Shown one piece after another: positions 1 through 5,320 of a DNA stretch of 6,816 nt (positions are counted from its first letter, which is position 1; each line of letters opens with the position of its first letter). Source of the stretch: Candidatus Firestoneibacteriota bacterium (lineage in GTDB: Bacteria > JACRDZ01); NCBI GenBank assembly GCA_016212735.1, contig JACRDZ010000149.1, positions 1 to 6,816 on the forward strand. The letters run 5' to 3'. Both the position numbers and the translations under genes were made by a program. The notes beneath the pieces are model-generated. The model saw only the letters and a program-made list of their open reading frames with translations. It was not told where the DNA came from and did no database searches.

Positions 1-527
1 CTAATCATCTTTTTATCACGGGTAAGAAAAATCATTTCGCCAATAACTATAGGTTTAAGAAGATTAAATGGATAATCTTCTTTTATTATTGGACCTCCAT
101 CACTATCAGTTAATATAAGTTTTTCAACTTCATTGGGATTTCTAATTGTATATAAAATACAAATACTTCCACCTGTGGAATGTCCTAAAAGAATAACTTT
201 AGAAATTTTCTGCTGGGACAAAAATTTTTTAAGTAATGTAATATAATTCTTTATTAAAGCAGCATCTCGAGGAGTATCAGAAAATCCAAAACCAGGCAAA
301 TCGATGGCAAAAACTTTGCGATCTTGAGATAATGATGGCATATTGTTTTCCCAGAATTTTGAAGACATACCTAATCCGTGTATTATTAAAATAGGTGTCT
401 TGTTCCCATTTCCTGCAACTCTGAAAAATATATTTTGCCCATCTATATTTATTTTTTTACCTTCCTGTGAAAAAGCAATCTCTGGCAATAGTATTAATAT
501 TATAAGAAAAAAATAATTATATTTCAT
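1..527 (-). CDS. Exported alpha/beta-hydrolase fold protein, C-terminus cut by the window edge
   Basis: Reading inward from the ATG at 525-527, 175 codons are visible before the left edge. The first 20 residues form a signal peptide: MKYN, a run of I/L/F, then AFS before Q21, suggesting signal peptidase I cleavage and a periplasmic or outer-membrane location. The mature part shows the alpha/beta-hydrolase core: HGLG (about 50-53, oxyanion region), DLPGFGFSD (about 76-84), the nucleophile elbow GHSTGG (about 115-120, Ser117), and LILTDSDGG after the next strand. The catalytic His, and probably the acid, lie beyond the edge, so activity cannot be confirmed. A GGAGT ribosome site (532-536) sits 4 nt before the start. 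The gene follows lptG by 17 nt and is probably co-transcribed with it. Members of this fold include esterases, lipases, dehalogenases and C-C hydrolases; the visible part does not decide the substrate. The fold call is firm, the specific function unknown. Confidence 0.85.
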   Translation of the reverse strand, partial: MKYNYFFLIILILLPEIAFSQEGKKINIDGQNIFFRVAGNGNKTPILIIHGLGMSSKFWENNMPSLSQDRKVFAIDLPGFGFSDTPRDAALIKNYITLLKKFLSQQKISKVILLGHSTGGSICILYTIRNPNEVEKLILTDSDGGPIIKEDYPFNLLKPIVIGEMIFLTRDKKMI

Positions 528-544
528 TTTTACTCCGAATATAA

Positions 545-1630
545 TTAACGCCGTTTATAAATTAAAAAGCTACCAGTAAATAAAAATATTATATTCCCCA
601 GCCAAGCGGAAAGAATAGGTAAAATAATACCGCTTTTTCCAAGTGAATAAAATATCTGATTTGTTCCCCAAAAAACAAATGCGAGTAAAATGCTTAAACC
701 AAATTCTATACTCTTTGATCTGGATTCCTGTTTAAGTGCTACAGGAATTCCAAGTATAATAATAATAAAACATGAAAAAGGTACAGAAGTTTTAGCATAC
801 AAATCAGCAAGGTAATTATAATATTCTCTGCCAGAAATTCGTAATTTTTCAATATATATTTTAAGTTCCCAATAAGAAAAATCTGTTGGGGGACGTTGTC
901 CCCATGATAAATCGTGAGGAGATGAGCTCAAGGGTAAATAACTGTTTTTAACAAATTTTTCTAGAGTAATATTTCCATTTTTTAAAATGCGCATATATCC
1001 TTCATTCATTTTCCATTTATTGTTTTCCCAATAAGCTTTGTTTGTATTAACTATTTGTATAAGTTCATTTTTTTCATTAAATATAAATAAAATTATATCA
1101 TCTAAAACCTGTGAAGAGATATAAAACCTTTCAGCAAACAATAATTCTCCTTTATTTCCGCGATAAGCCATATTGGTTTGTATTTCATTTTCTGCAACAA
1201 CTATTTTGCGAATTCGTTCATTATTTATTTTATCAGCCATGAAATTCGTATATGGCAGTACTGATTCGTTAAAAAGAAAAACAAAAATTCCTAAACAAAA
1301 AGCAAATATTAGAATAGGAGAAACTATTTTTAAAATGCTTATTCCTGAATTGCGTAAAGCAACGATTTCATTGTTTTTAACTAAATTCCCTAATGAAAAA
1401 ATAGTAGCTAAAATTGCTGCCAGAGGGAGTATTTGTATAATTACAAAAGGAATTTTATAAAAATAAAAAAGTGAAATATCAGAAATTGATGCTTGTGAAC
1501 TATAAAAAGTTCTTATCCTCTGAAGGATTTCAACAACTACAAAAATTAATACAAAACTTAAAATGCTGTATAGAAAAGGTCGAAGAAATTCTTTTATTAT
1601 ATATAAATATATAATTTTGATTTTAAACAT
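545..1630 (-). CDS. lptG: LPS export ABC transporter permease LptG (YjgP/YjgQ family)
   Basis: 361 residues, the usual length for LptF/LptG permeases. Three membrane helices at about 17-38, 56-82 and 101-122 are followed by a soluble periplasmic domain (about 140-255, the beta-jellyroll of the family) and three more helices at about 281-300, 308-330 and 335-357. Family signatures are visible: NNEIVALRNSGIS (86-98), the coupling region that contacts the LptB ATPase, and the segment DLYAKTSVPFS followed by LGIPVAL at the start of helix 4. In known systems LptF and LptG form the membrane part of LptB2FG, which extracts LPS from the inner membrane and passes it to the LptC-LptA bridge. The ATG (1628-1630) has GGAGT (1636-1640) 5 nt upstream and lies 13 nt after lptF. 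The G rather than F assignment rests on order (second of the pair) and is less certain than the family. lptB, lptC and lptA are not in the window. Confidence 0.9.
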   Translation of the reverse strand: MFKIKIIYLYIIKEFLRPFLYSILSFVLIFVVVEILQRIRTFYSSQASISDISLFYFYKIPFVIIQILPLAAILATIFSLGNLVKNNEIVALRNSGISILKIVSPILIFAFCLGIFVFLFNESVLPYTNFMADKINNERIRKIVVAENEIQTNMAYRGNKGELLFAERFYISSQVLDDIILFIFNEKNELIQIVNTNKAYWENNKWKMNEGYMRILKNGNITLEKFVKNSYLPLSSSPHDLSWGQRPPTDFSYWELKIYIEKLRISGREYYNYLADLYAKTSVPFSCFIIIILGIPVALKQESRSKSIEFGLSILLAFVFWGTNQIFYSLGKSGIILPILSAWLGNIIFLFTGSFLIYKRR

Positions 1631-1643
1631 TTTTTACTCCAAT

Positions 1644-2756
1644 TTATTTTCTTTCAAAAATACCTGCATCATTAACAGCCAAAAAGAGCAAAAATATTCC
1701 GGAAATTGAAATTATAAAATTTGGGAACCAAATAGCCAGCCATGGAGTTACTTTATTGCTTTCACCAAGAGCTACACCGGTTATAAGAATTGCATAATAA
1801 ATAATTATGAGAATTAAGCTTATTCCAAATCCAACGGATTTGCCGCTTTTTTTAATCATTACACCGAGAGGAATCCCAATTAAAGTAAAAGCAAGACATG
1901 CAAATGGTATAGATATTTTTTTATGCAATTCAACACGAAAAATGTTTTTTTCCGGTGGAAGAGCTTTTTCTATTTCTTTGTTTAATTCATCAATACTCAT
2001 ATCTCCTGTCGAGCGAGAAATTTTATTTGATAGAGTATTAGATAAATCAAGATTTATTGAATGATGTAAGAAATTTATTTTATAATAACGTTTATTAAAT
2101 TTTTCTGAAAGCTGATGAATAGTTCCCTGATATAATCTAAAGCTAACTTTCATATTTTCTTTATCAGATAATAGAGTCCCAGATTTTGCAAATATCGCAT
2201 TTTCAGGCTTATTGTTTTTAAAACGAATAATTTTAATATCCTTAAATAGAGAAGTTTTTGGTGTAAGATTTTCTATATATATTATGTATCCTGGGAAATC
2301 AGTAATAAATATTTTTTCTTTCATTGCAACCTGAGTCTTTTCATAAACTATTTTAAAATAAAGATCCCTGAAATTATTATTCCCCCATGGTAAAATTTTA
2401 TCATTAAATAATACCATTAAACAACTTAGTAAAAAAGATACCAAAATAATTGGATTGGCAATTTTTAAGAGACTTATTCCTGCAGACTTAAGAGCTATAA
2501 TTTCATTATTCTGAGCAAGTTTGCCATATGTCATAAGTATCCCTGTTAATACAGCCATAGGTATTGTAATTGCCAGAAAAGAAGGTAAAATGTATATAAA
2601 AAGCAGTAATACATCTTCTTTTGGAACACCTTTTGTAATGATTAAGTCCATTAATTCCATTGCTTGAAATATTATAAGCATGAAAGTAAAGAGGGCAACT
2701 CCCAAAAAAAATGAAGAAAAAAATTCCTTTAAAAGATAAAGATATAATTTTTTCAA
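1644..2756 (-). CDS. lptF: LPS export ABC transporter permease LptF (YjgP/YjgQ family), TTG start
   Basis: 370 residues with the same plan as the next gene: helices at about 13-33, 48-78 and 98-118, a periplasmic jellyroll-type domain (about 130-265), then helices at about 280-300, 308-330 and 336-360. Signatures are KLYLYLLKEF at the N-terminus, QNNEIIALKSAGIS (82-95) for the cytoplasmic coupling loop, and RVELHKKISIPFA then LIGIPLG leading into helix 4. The start is TTG at 2754-2756. AAGGAAG (2763-2769) lies 6 nt upstream, the N-terminus begun there fits the family, and the first internal Met (residue 26) would remove most of helix 1. As LptF it would pair with LptG in the LPS extraction complex. 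It is the first gene of a likely lptF-lptG-hydrolase operon and is separated from the upstream response regulator by 243 bp. F versus G is assigned by gene order. Confidence 0.9.
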   Translation of the reverse strand: MKKLYLYLLKEFFSSFFLGVALFTFMLIIFQAMELMDLIITKGVPKEDVLLLFIYILPSFLAITIPMAVLTGILMTYGKLAQNNEIIALKSAGISLLKIANPIILVSFLLSCLMVLFNDKILPWGNNNFRDLYFKIVYEKTQVAMKEKIFITDFPGYIIYIENLTPKTSLFKDIKIIRFKNNKPENAIFAKSGTLLSDKENMKVSFRLYQGTIHQLSEKFNKRYYKINFLHHSINLDLSNTLSNKISRSTGDMSIDELNKEIEKALPPEKNIFRVELHKKISIPFACLAFTLIGIPLGVMIKKSGKSVGFGISLILIIIYYAILITGVALGESNKVTPWLAIWFPNFIISISGIFLLFLAVNDAGIFERK

Positions 2757-2800
2757 TGAATACTTCCTTTAATTTTAAAAGAGGTCATTTTATTTATTGT

Positions 2801-2829
2801 ATTTTATTGTTTTTTATTACAGAATGCAA
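2801..2829 (-). promoter_or_regulatory. Possible housekeeping promoter of the lptF-lptG operon
   Basis: On the minus strand TTGCAT (2824-2829) and TAAAAT (2801-2806) are separated by exactly 17 bp, which would start transcription near 2795, about 39 nt before the TTG start of lptF. The -10 matches the sigma70 consensus at 5 of 6 positions, but the -35 only at its TTG. In DNA this AT-rich such matches occur by chance, so this is a candidate only. Confidence 0.3.
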
Positions 2830-2880
2830 GTAAACTAATTAATAATATTAAAACAGAAGAATAAAAAAGCAGTTGTAAGA

Positions 2881-2985
2881 TTTGAAATTAGTTTTAAGTC
2901 TTAAGTTTTTAGTTCTAAGTGTGAAGCTTTAATTCTTAAGTTTTAAACTTATAACTTATTACTTTAAACTTATAACTTTGAATTT
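2881..2985. repeat. Degenerate low-complexity repeat patch with a 16-bp direct repeat
   Basis: The patch is built from variants of TTAAGTTTTAA and AAACTTATAACTT. A perfect 16-bp direct repeat, TTTAAACTTATAACTT, occurs at 2942-2957 and 2963-2978 (period 21 bp). A 15-bp palindrome, TAAGTTT-T-AAACTTA, lies at 2937-2951 and overlaps the first copy. It sits between the end of the response regulator and lptF, contains no ORF, and has no GC-rich stem that would make it a convincing terminator. It is most likely slippage-derived intergenic sequence. The rest of the 2757-2999 gap shows only the candidate lptF promoter and ribosome site. Confidence 0.6.
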
Positions 2986-2999
2986 CCTATATTTTAAAT

Positions 3000-4352
3000 T
3001 TATTTTATAGCATATCGCTTAATTTTATATTGAAGTGTACGTAAGCTGATACCTAGAGCTTTAGAAGTCTTCTCCCGATGTCCTGAAAATTTATCCAGAG
3101 TTCTTCTTATCAATTCTATTTCCATTTTTTCCACAGTTAATTCTTGATATTCATTATTATTAGTATAAGGAATGTGTCCTCTAATAAGAATATTTGCAGG
3201 AAGATGAGATGGTTCAATTATATTATCAGGAATAATAACAACAAGACGTTCAATAATATTTTTTAATTCCCTAATATTTCCATGCCAGTAATATTCAACC
3301 ATATATTTAAGTGCATCTTCTGATATTTTCTTCAGTTCACGTTTATATTTATCACAAAAATATTTTAAAAAATCTTCTATTAAAAGAGGTATATCACTTT
3401 GTCTTTCCCTGAGCGGGGGTAAATTAATAGGGACAACATTAAGTCTGTAATATAAATCTTCCCTGAATTTTCCCTCTAAAATCAATTCATCCAATTTAGT
3501 ATTTGATGCAGCAATAAATCTTACTTCAATTTTTATATTTTCATTTCCTCCAACTCTTCGAAAAGTTTGTTCTTCAATAATTCTTAACAAATTCACCTGA
3601 CTTTTTAAACTCATAGTACTTATTTCATCTAAAAAAAGCGTCCCCTGATTTGCCAGTTCAAATTTACCTATTTGCCGTGAAATAGCGCCTGTAAAGGATC
3701 CTTTCTCATGTCCAAACAGTTCGCTTTCTAATAAATTTTCTGGTATAGCTCCGCAATTTACAATAATAAAAGGATTCTCTTTTCGATTACTGTGATAATG
3801 AATAGAATGAGCAATAAGCTCCTTCCCTGTTCCACTTTCTCCCTGAATAAGAACAGTAGCATCGCTAAGAGCTATGTTTTTAATAATTGATAATATCTCC
3901 TGCATTCTCGGATGACTACTTATTATTTTTGGTGCTGATTTTGTTTTTTTAAAATCATATGAGGTATCTTTATGAGAAAAAATAATTTTTTTATGTTCTA
4001 AAGTATCTCTAATCAAAAGACGTATTTTTTTTATATCAATAGGTTTTGATATATAATCATATGCATTACTTTTTATTGCACAAACTGCATCTTCTATTGT
4101 TCCATACGCAGTCATAATAATTATTTCAGTATCAGGTGAATAGATTTTACTCTGTTCAAGTAAGTCCAGTCCTGTCATTCCTGGCATTCTAACATCAGTA
4201 ATCATTACATCATATTTTGAAGACCTCAATTTTTCTAAAGCTTCAATTCCATTCTGTGCTATATCTATATTGTAATCTTCTTTTATTAAAGCTTCTCGAA
4301 GCCCTTCTCTTATATGAATTTCATCATCAACAATCAATATTTTTTCATACAT
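3000..4352 (-). CDS. Sigma54-dependent response regulator, NtrC/AtoC/PilR family
   Basis: 450 residues with complete three-domain architecture. The receiver domain (about 3-118) has the acidic pair D9/D10, phospho-acceptor D53 in ITDVRMPG, T81 and K103 (SKP). The AAA+ domain (about 144-385) has Walker A GESGTGKE (171-178), the sigma54-contact loop GSFTGA (218-223, Ser replacing the usual Ala of GAFTGA, Phe and Thr kept), Walker B GTLFLDEI (237-244), arginine-finger region FREDLYYRLNV (296-306) and sensor II GNIRELKN (358-365). A Fis-type helix-turn-helix ends the protein (about 420-447, KALGISLRTLQYKIKRY). Phosphorylation should drive oligomerisation and ATP-dependent opening of RpoN promoters. 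Start ATG at 4350-4352 with GGGAA (4361-4365) 8 nt upstream. The gene lies 157 bp downstream of a small membrane-protein gene that has a sigma54-type promoter, making that promoter an obvious target. No kinase is adjacent; a candidate lies at 6200-6816. The exact subfamily cannot be assigned from sequence alone. Confidence 0.95.
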   Translation of the reverse strand: MYEKILIVDDEIHIREGLREALIKEDYNIDIAQNGIEALEKLRSSKYDVMITDVRMPGMTGLDLLEQSKIYSPDTEIIIMTAYGTIEDAVCAIKSNAYDYISKPIDIKKIRLLIRDTLEHKKIIFSHKDTSYDFKKTKSAPKIISSHPRMQEILSIIKNIALSDATVLIQGESGTGKELIAHSIHYHSNRKENPFIIVNCGAIPENLLESELFGHEKGSFTGAISRQIGKFELANQGTLFLDEISTMSLKSQVNLLRIIEEQTFRRVGGNENIKIEVRFIAASNTKLDELILEGKFREDLYYRLNVVPINLPPLRERQSDIPLLIEDFLKYFCDKYKRELKKISEDALKYMVEYYWHGNIRELKNIIERLVVIIPDNIIEPSHLPANILIRGHIPYTNNNEYQELTVEKMEIELIRRTLDKFSGHREKTSKALGISLRTLQYKIKRYAIK

Positions 4353-4409
4353 TGATTTTATTCCCAGATAGAAAATATTTTAATATGTCTTATGAAATTT
4401 TTGGATTAA

Positions 4410-4464
4410 AAGATAAAAAAAAGAGCTCTTGCTTTTCCTCACGGAATTAGCAATGAGCTCTTTT
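4410..4464 (-). terminator. Rho-independent terminator after the small membrane-protein gene
   Basis: AAAAGAGCTC (4419-4428) and GAGCTCTTTT (4455-4464) are perfect complements. The stem continues with TTGCT (4429-4433) against AGCAA (4449-4453) across a one-base bulge, and closes with TTCC/GGAA (4435-4438, 4443-4446) around a four-base loop. Read on the minus strand the hairpin is followed at once by a run of U (4423 down to about 4415, then UUUU after a short break). This is a textbook intrinsic terminator for transcription coming from 4731 towards the response regulator, implying that the regulator normally has its own promoter or depends on read-through. Confidence 0.85.
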
Positions 4465-4471
4465 GGAGGTA

Positions 4472-4497
4472 AAGCGAGGAGAGGAAAAACCTCGCTT
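4472..4497 (-). ncRNA. Second 3'-UTR hairpin, between the small ORF and its terminator
   Basis: AAGCGAGG (4472-4479) pairs perfectly with CCTCGCTT (4490-4497) around a 10-nt loop (4480-4489). It begins 12 nt after the stop codon of the small ORF and precedes the terminator hairpin by 7 nt. There is no U-run after it on the minus strand, so it is not itself an intrinsic terminator. Its loop holds an 8-nt stretch complementary to the upper part of the terminator hairpin. It may protect the mRNA 3' end or be part of a structured 3'-UTR RNA. The hairpin is visible; the function is inferred. Type ncRNA is used for lack of an RNA-structure category. Confidence 0.5.
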
Positions 4498-4509
4498 CAG
4501 GGAACTTAT

Positions 4510-4731
4510 TTAATATAAAACAGCTGTAGGATTAAAACGTTCAAATACTCTAACTAACTGTACTGTTAATAAAAGATATAAAGGTGTTGCTACTATCGCA
4601 ATTATCATTTTTTGAGTAAATGGAGTATATTTTCCTTTTACATGATCTGTTCCTCTAATTCTCATAGATAAAGCAAAAACACTAAGAATTAACATTACCC
4701 CAGCAAATACAATTTTTAATATCTGAGCCAT
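4510..4731 (-). CDS. Small two-helix membrane protein of unknown function, downstream of a sigma54-type promoter
   Basis: 73 residues, not recognised as any family I know. Two hydrophobic helices (about 4-22 and 42-63) flank a basic, polar loop (24-41) with RIRGTDHVKGK, so by the positive-inside rule the loop is probably cytoplasmic and both ends face the periplasm. The tail ends ERFNPTAVLY. There is no cleavable signal peptide and no Cys, so no lipobox. The ATG at 4729-4731 has a very strong SD, GGGAGG (4742-4747), 10 nt upstream, which favours a real, well-translated gene. It is monocistronic: a sigma54-like promoter with IHF-like and palindromic sites lies upstream, and two hairpins including a terminator lie downstream. 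It lacks SecG features despite lying near tpiA. Small membrane proteins under sigma54 control exist elsewhere (for example PspG), but I see no resemblance to them. That it is a gene is likely; what it does is unknown. Confidence 0.8.
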   Translation of the reverse strand: MAQILKIVFAGVMLILSVFALSMRIRGTDHVKGKYTPFTQKMIIAIVATPLYLLLTVQLVRVFERFNPTAVLY

Positions 4732-4786
4732 ATTCTATAATCCTCCCTTCGAATCGAAATGAATCATTTTTTTTCTAAAATATAGC

Positions 4787-4802
4787 TGCAATGAATATGC
4801 CA
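4787..4802 (-). promoter_or_regulatory. Sigma54 (RpoN) -24/-12 promoter of the small membrane-protein gene
   Basis: The minus strand reads TGGCATATTCATTGCA, against the RpoN consensus TGGCAC-N5-TTGCW. All invariant bases are present: GG at the -24 element, GC at the -12 element, with exactly 10 bp between them. Only the sixth base (T for C) departs from the strict consensus. Transcription would start near 4776, giving a leader of about 45 nt with the SD at 4742-4747. The expected partners, an enhancer-binding regulator gene and upstream palindromes, are present next door, which raises confidence well above that of an isolated match. Confidence 0.82.
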
Positions 4803-4820
4803 AAAACTCAAATAATCATA

Positions 4821-4833
4821 TAACACCTTGATA
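4821..4833 (-). promoter_or_regulatory. Putative IHF binding site between enhancer and sigma54 promoter
   Basis: The minus strand reads TATCAAGGTGTTA, a full match to the IHF consensus WATCAA-N4-TTR. Its centre is about 50 bp upstream of the predicted start site and lies between the -24 element and the nearest palindrome, where IHF bends DNA in many enhancer-dependent promoters. The consensus is short and the region AT-rich, so chance is possible. Confidence 0.5.
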
Positions 4834-4838
4834 AATAA

Positions 4839-4867
4839 GTGTTTTTTTAATAAATTTAAAAAAACAC
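4839..4867. repeat. A-tract inverted repeat (12-bp arms, 5-bp spacer)
   Basis: GTGTTTTTTTAA (4839-4850) and TTAAAAAAACAC (4856-4867) are perfect complements. The T7 and A7 tracts should make the DNA intrinsically bent. It lies between the IHF-like site and the proximal palindrome, so it may help DNA looping. As a terminator it is unlikely, because no gene ends here and the stem is almost all A-T. Confidence 0.55.
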
Positions 4868-4889
4868 AATATGAAAATTATTAAAAAAG

Positions 4890-4902
4890 TGCAAATATTG
4901 CA
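4890..4902. promoter_or_regulatory. Proximal palindrome TGCAA-N3-TTGCA, candidate activator site
   Basis: TGCAAATATTGCA is a perfect 5-3-5 inverted repeat, centred about 120 bp upstream of the predicted sigma54 start site. That is within the usual range for upstream activating sequences bound by NtrC-family dimers. The same palindrome recurs at 5013-5025 and, with one change, at 5026-5038. The binder is inferred to be the regulator encoded at 3000-4352. Confidence 0.6.
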
Positions 4903-5012
4903 TCTTTTTTATTTAAATAATTTACTTAAAAATATCTGGATATTAGCTAAATTAATTTAATAATATAATAAAACATAATAAAGATAAGCTTTTTATTATA
5001 TTACATAAATAA

Positions 5013-5038
5013 TGCAATAATTGCATGCAGTAATTGCA
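5013..5038. promoter_or_regulatory. Two abutting TGCAA-N3-TTGCA palindromes, candidate distal enhancer
   Basis: TGCAATAATTGCA (5013-5025) is a perfect palindrome and TGCAGTAATTGCA (5026-5038) a one-mismatch copy directly abutting it. The surrounding 30 bp (5011-5040) also forms a near-perfect larger palindrome, with 13 of 15 base pairs matching. The centres lie about 243 and 256 bp upstream of the predicted sigma54 start site. Tandem sites fit cooperative binding of an activator that must form a hexamer or heptamer. They are also about 165-180 bp upstream of the tpiA promoter candidate, so an effect on tpiA cannot be excluded. The AT-rich stretch between this site and the proximal palindrome (4903-5012) holds nothing else I can identify. 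Confidence 0.6.
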
Positions 5039-5040
5039 TT

Positions 5041-5160
5041 GTTTTACCTCATCCACCCATCTACTCATTTACTATTTCTCCCCTAGATTCAAATCCTTGA
5101 CTCCTTTTTGAACAACATTCAATTTCCTGTACTTCTAGTTATAAACAAAATAATTTTAAT
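5041..5160. other. Non-coding, pyrimidine-rich intergenic stretch
   Basis: No ORF with a start and ribosome site is visible on either strand. The first 45 bases are unusually rich in C and T on the plus strand, with degenerate repeats of the type CATCCACC, CATCTACT, CATTTACT. This looks like decayed simple-sequence DNA. I see no RNA gene or mobile-element ends. Confidence 0.4.
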
Positions 5161-5190
5161 TTCACAAATATTTTGATATAATCATATAAT
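5161..5190 (+). promoter_or_regulatory. Possible sigma70-type promoter for tpiA
   Basis: TTCACA (5161-5166, 5 of 6 to the -35 consensus) and TATAAT (5185-5190, 6 of 6 to the -10) are 18 bp apart. Transcription would begin near 5197, giving a leader of about 124 nt that contains the whole inverted-repeat cluster. Several other TATAAT-like strings occur nearby, so the exact choice is uncertain. Confidence 0.4.
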
Positions 5191-5205
5191 TAATATTATA
5201 CCCCT

Positions 5206-5297
5206 AACTTAAACTATAGTAAGTTGAAAGTATATTTTATGCCCAATAAATTGGGCAACTACAACATATTGTTTTGTAGTTGCTCGATTTATCGAGC
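5206..5297 (+). promoter_or_regulatory. Structured tpiA leader: a run of adjacent inverted repeats
   Basis: Four inverted repeats follow one another: AACTTA/TAAGTT (5206-5211, 5220-5225), GCCCAAT/ATTGGGC (5241-5247, 5250-5256), GCAACTACAA/TTGTAGTTGC (5255-5264, 5274-5283) and GCTCGAT/ATCGAGC (5282-5288, 5291-5297). The third overlaps both of its neighbours, and with one G-U pair extends to 5253-5264/5274-5285, so in RNA it competes with the second and fourth. They could be mRNA hairpins or DNA operators. No U-run follows, so none is an intrinsic terminator. I recognise no known riboswitch. Confidence 0.5.
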
Positions 5298-5320
5298 TTA
5301 ACTTAAAAAAGGAGAAAAAT

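Noticed and set aside
1173..1460. Open frame on the plus strand inside lptG
   Set aside because: It lies antisense to a clearly conserved permease gene, has no ribosome site, and its translation is the shadow of membrane-helix codons.
2187..2199. TGCAAATATCGCA, one mismatch from the candidate operator palindrome
   Set aside because: It is inside lptF coding sequence, far from any sigma54-like element, and fully explained by conserved-frame codons.
4510..4731. SecG, which is often encoded near tpiA
   Set aside because: Two helices and small size fit superficially, but SecG-type sequence features are missing, the connecting loop is too basic, and the gene is divergent from tpiA with a sigma54-type promoter of its own.
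5041..5090. Possible CRISPR or tandem repeat in the pyrimidine-rich stretch
   Set aside because: The units are short and degenerate, with no constant repeat plus unique spacer pattern.
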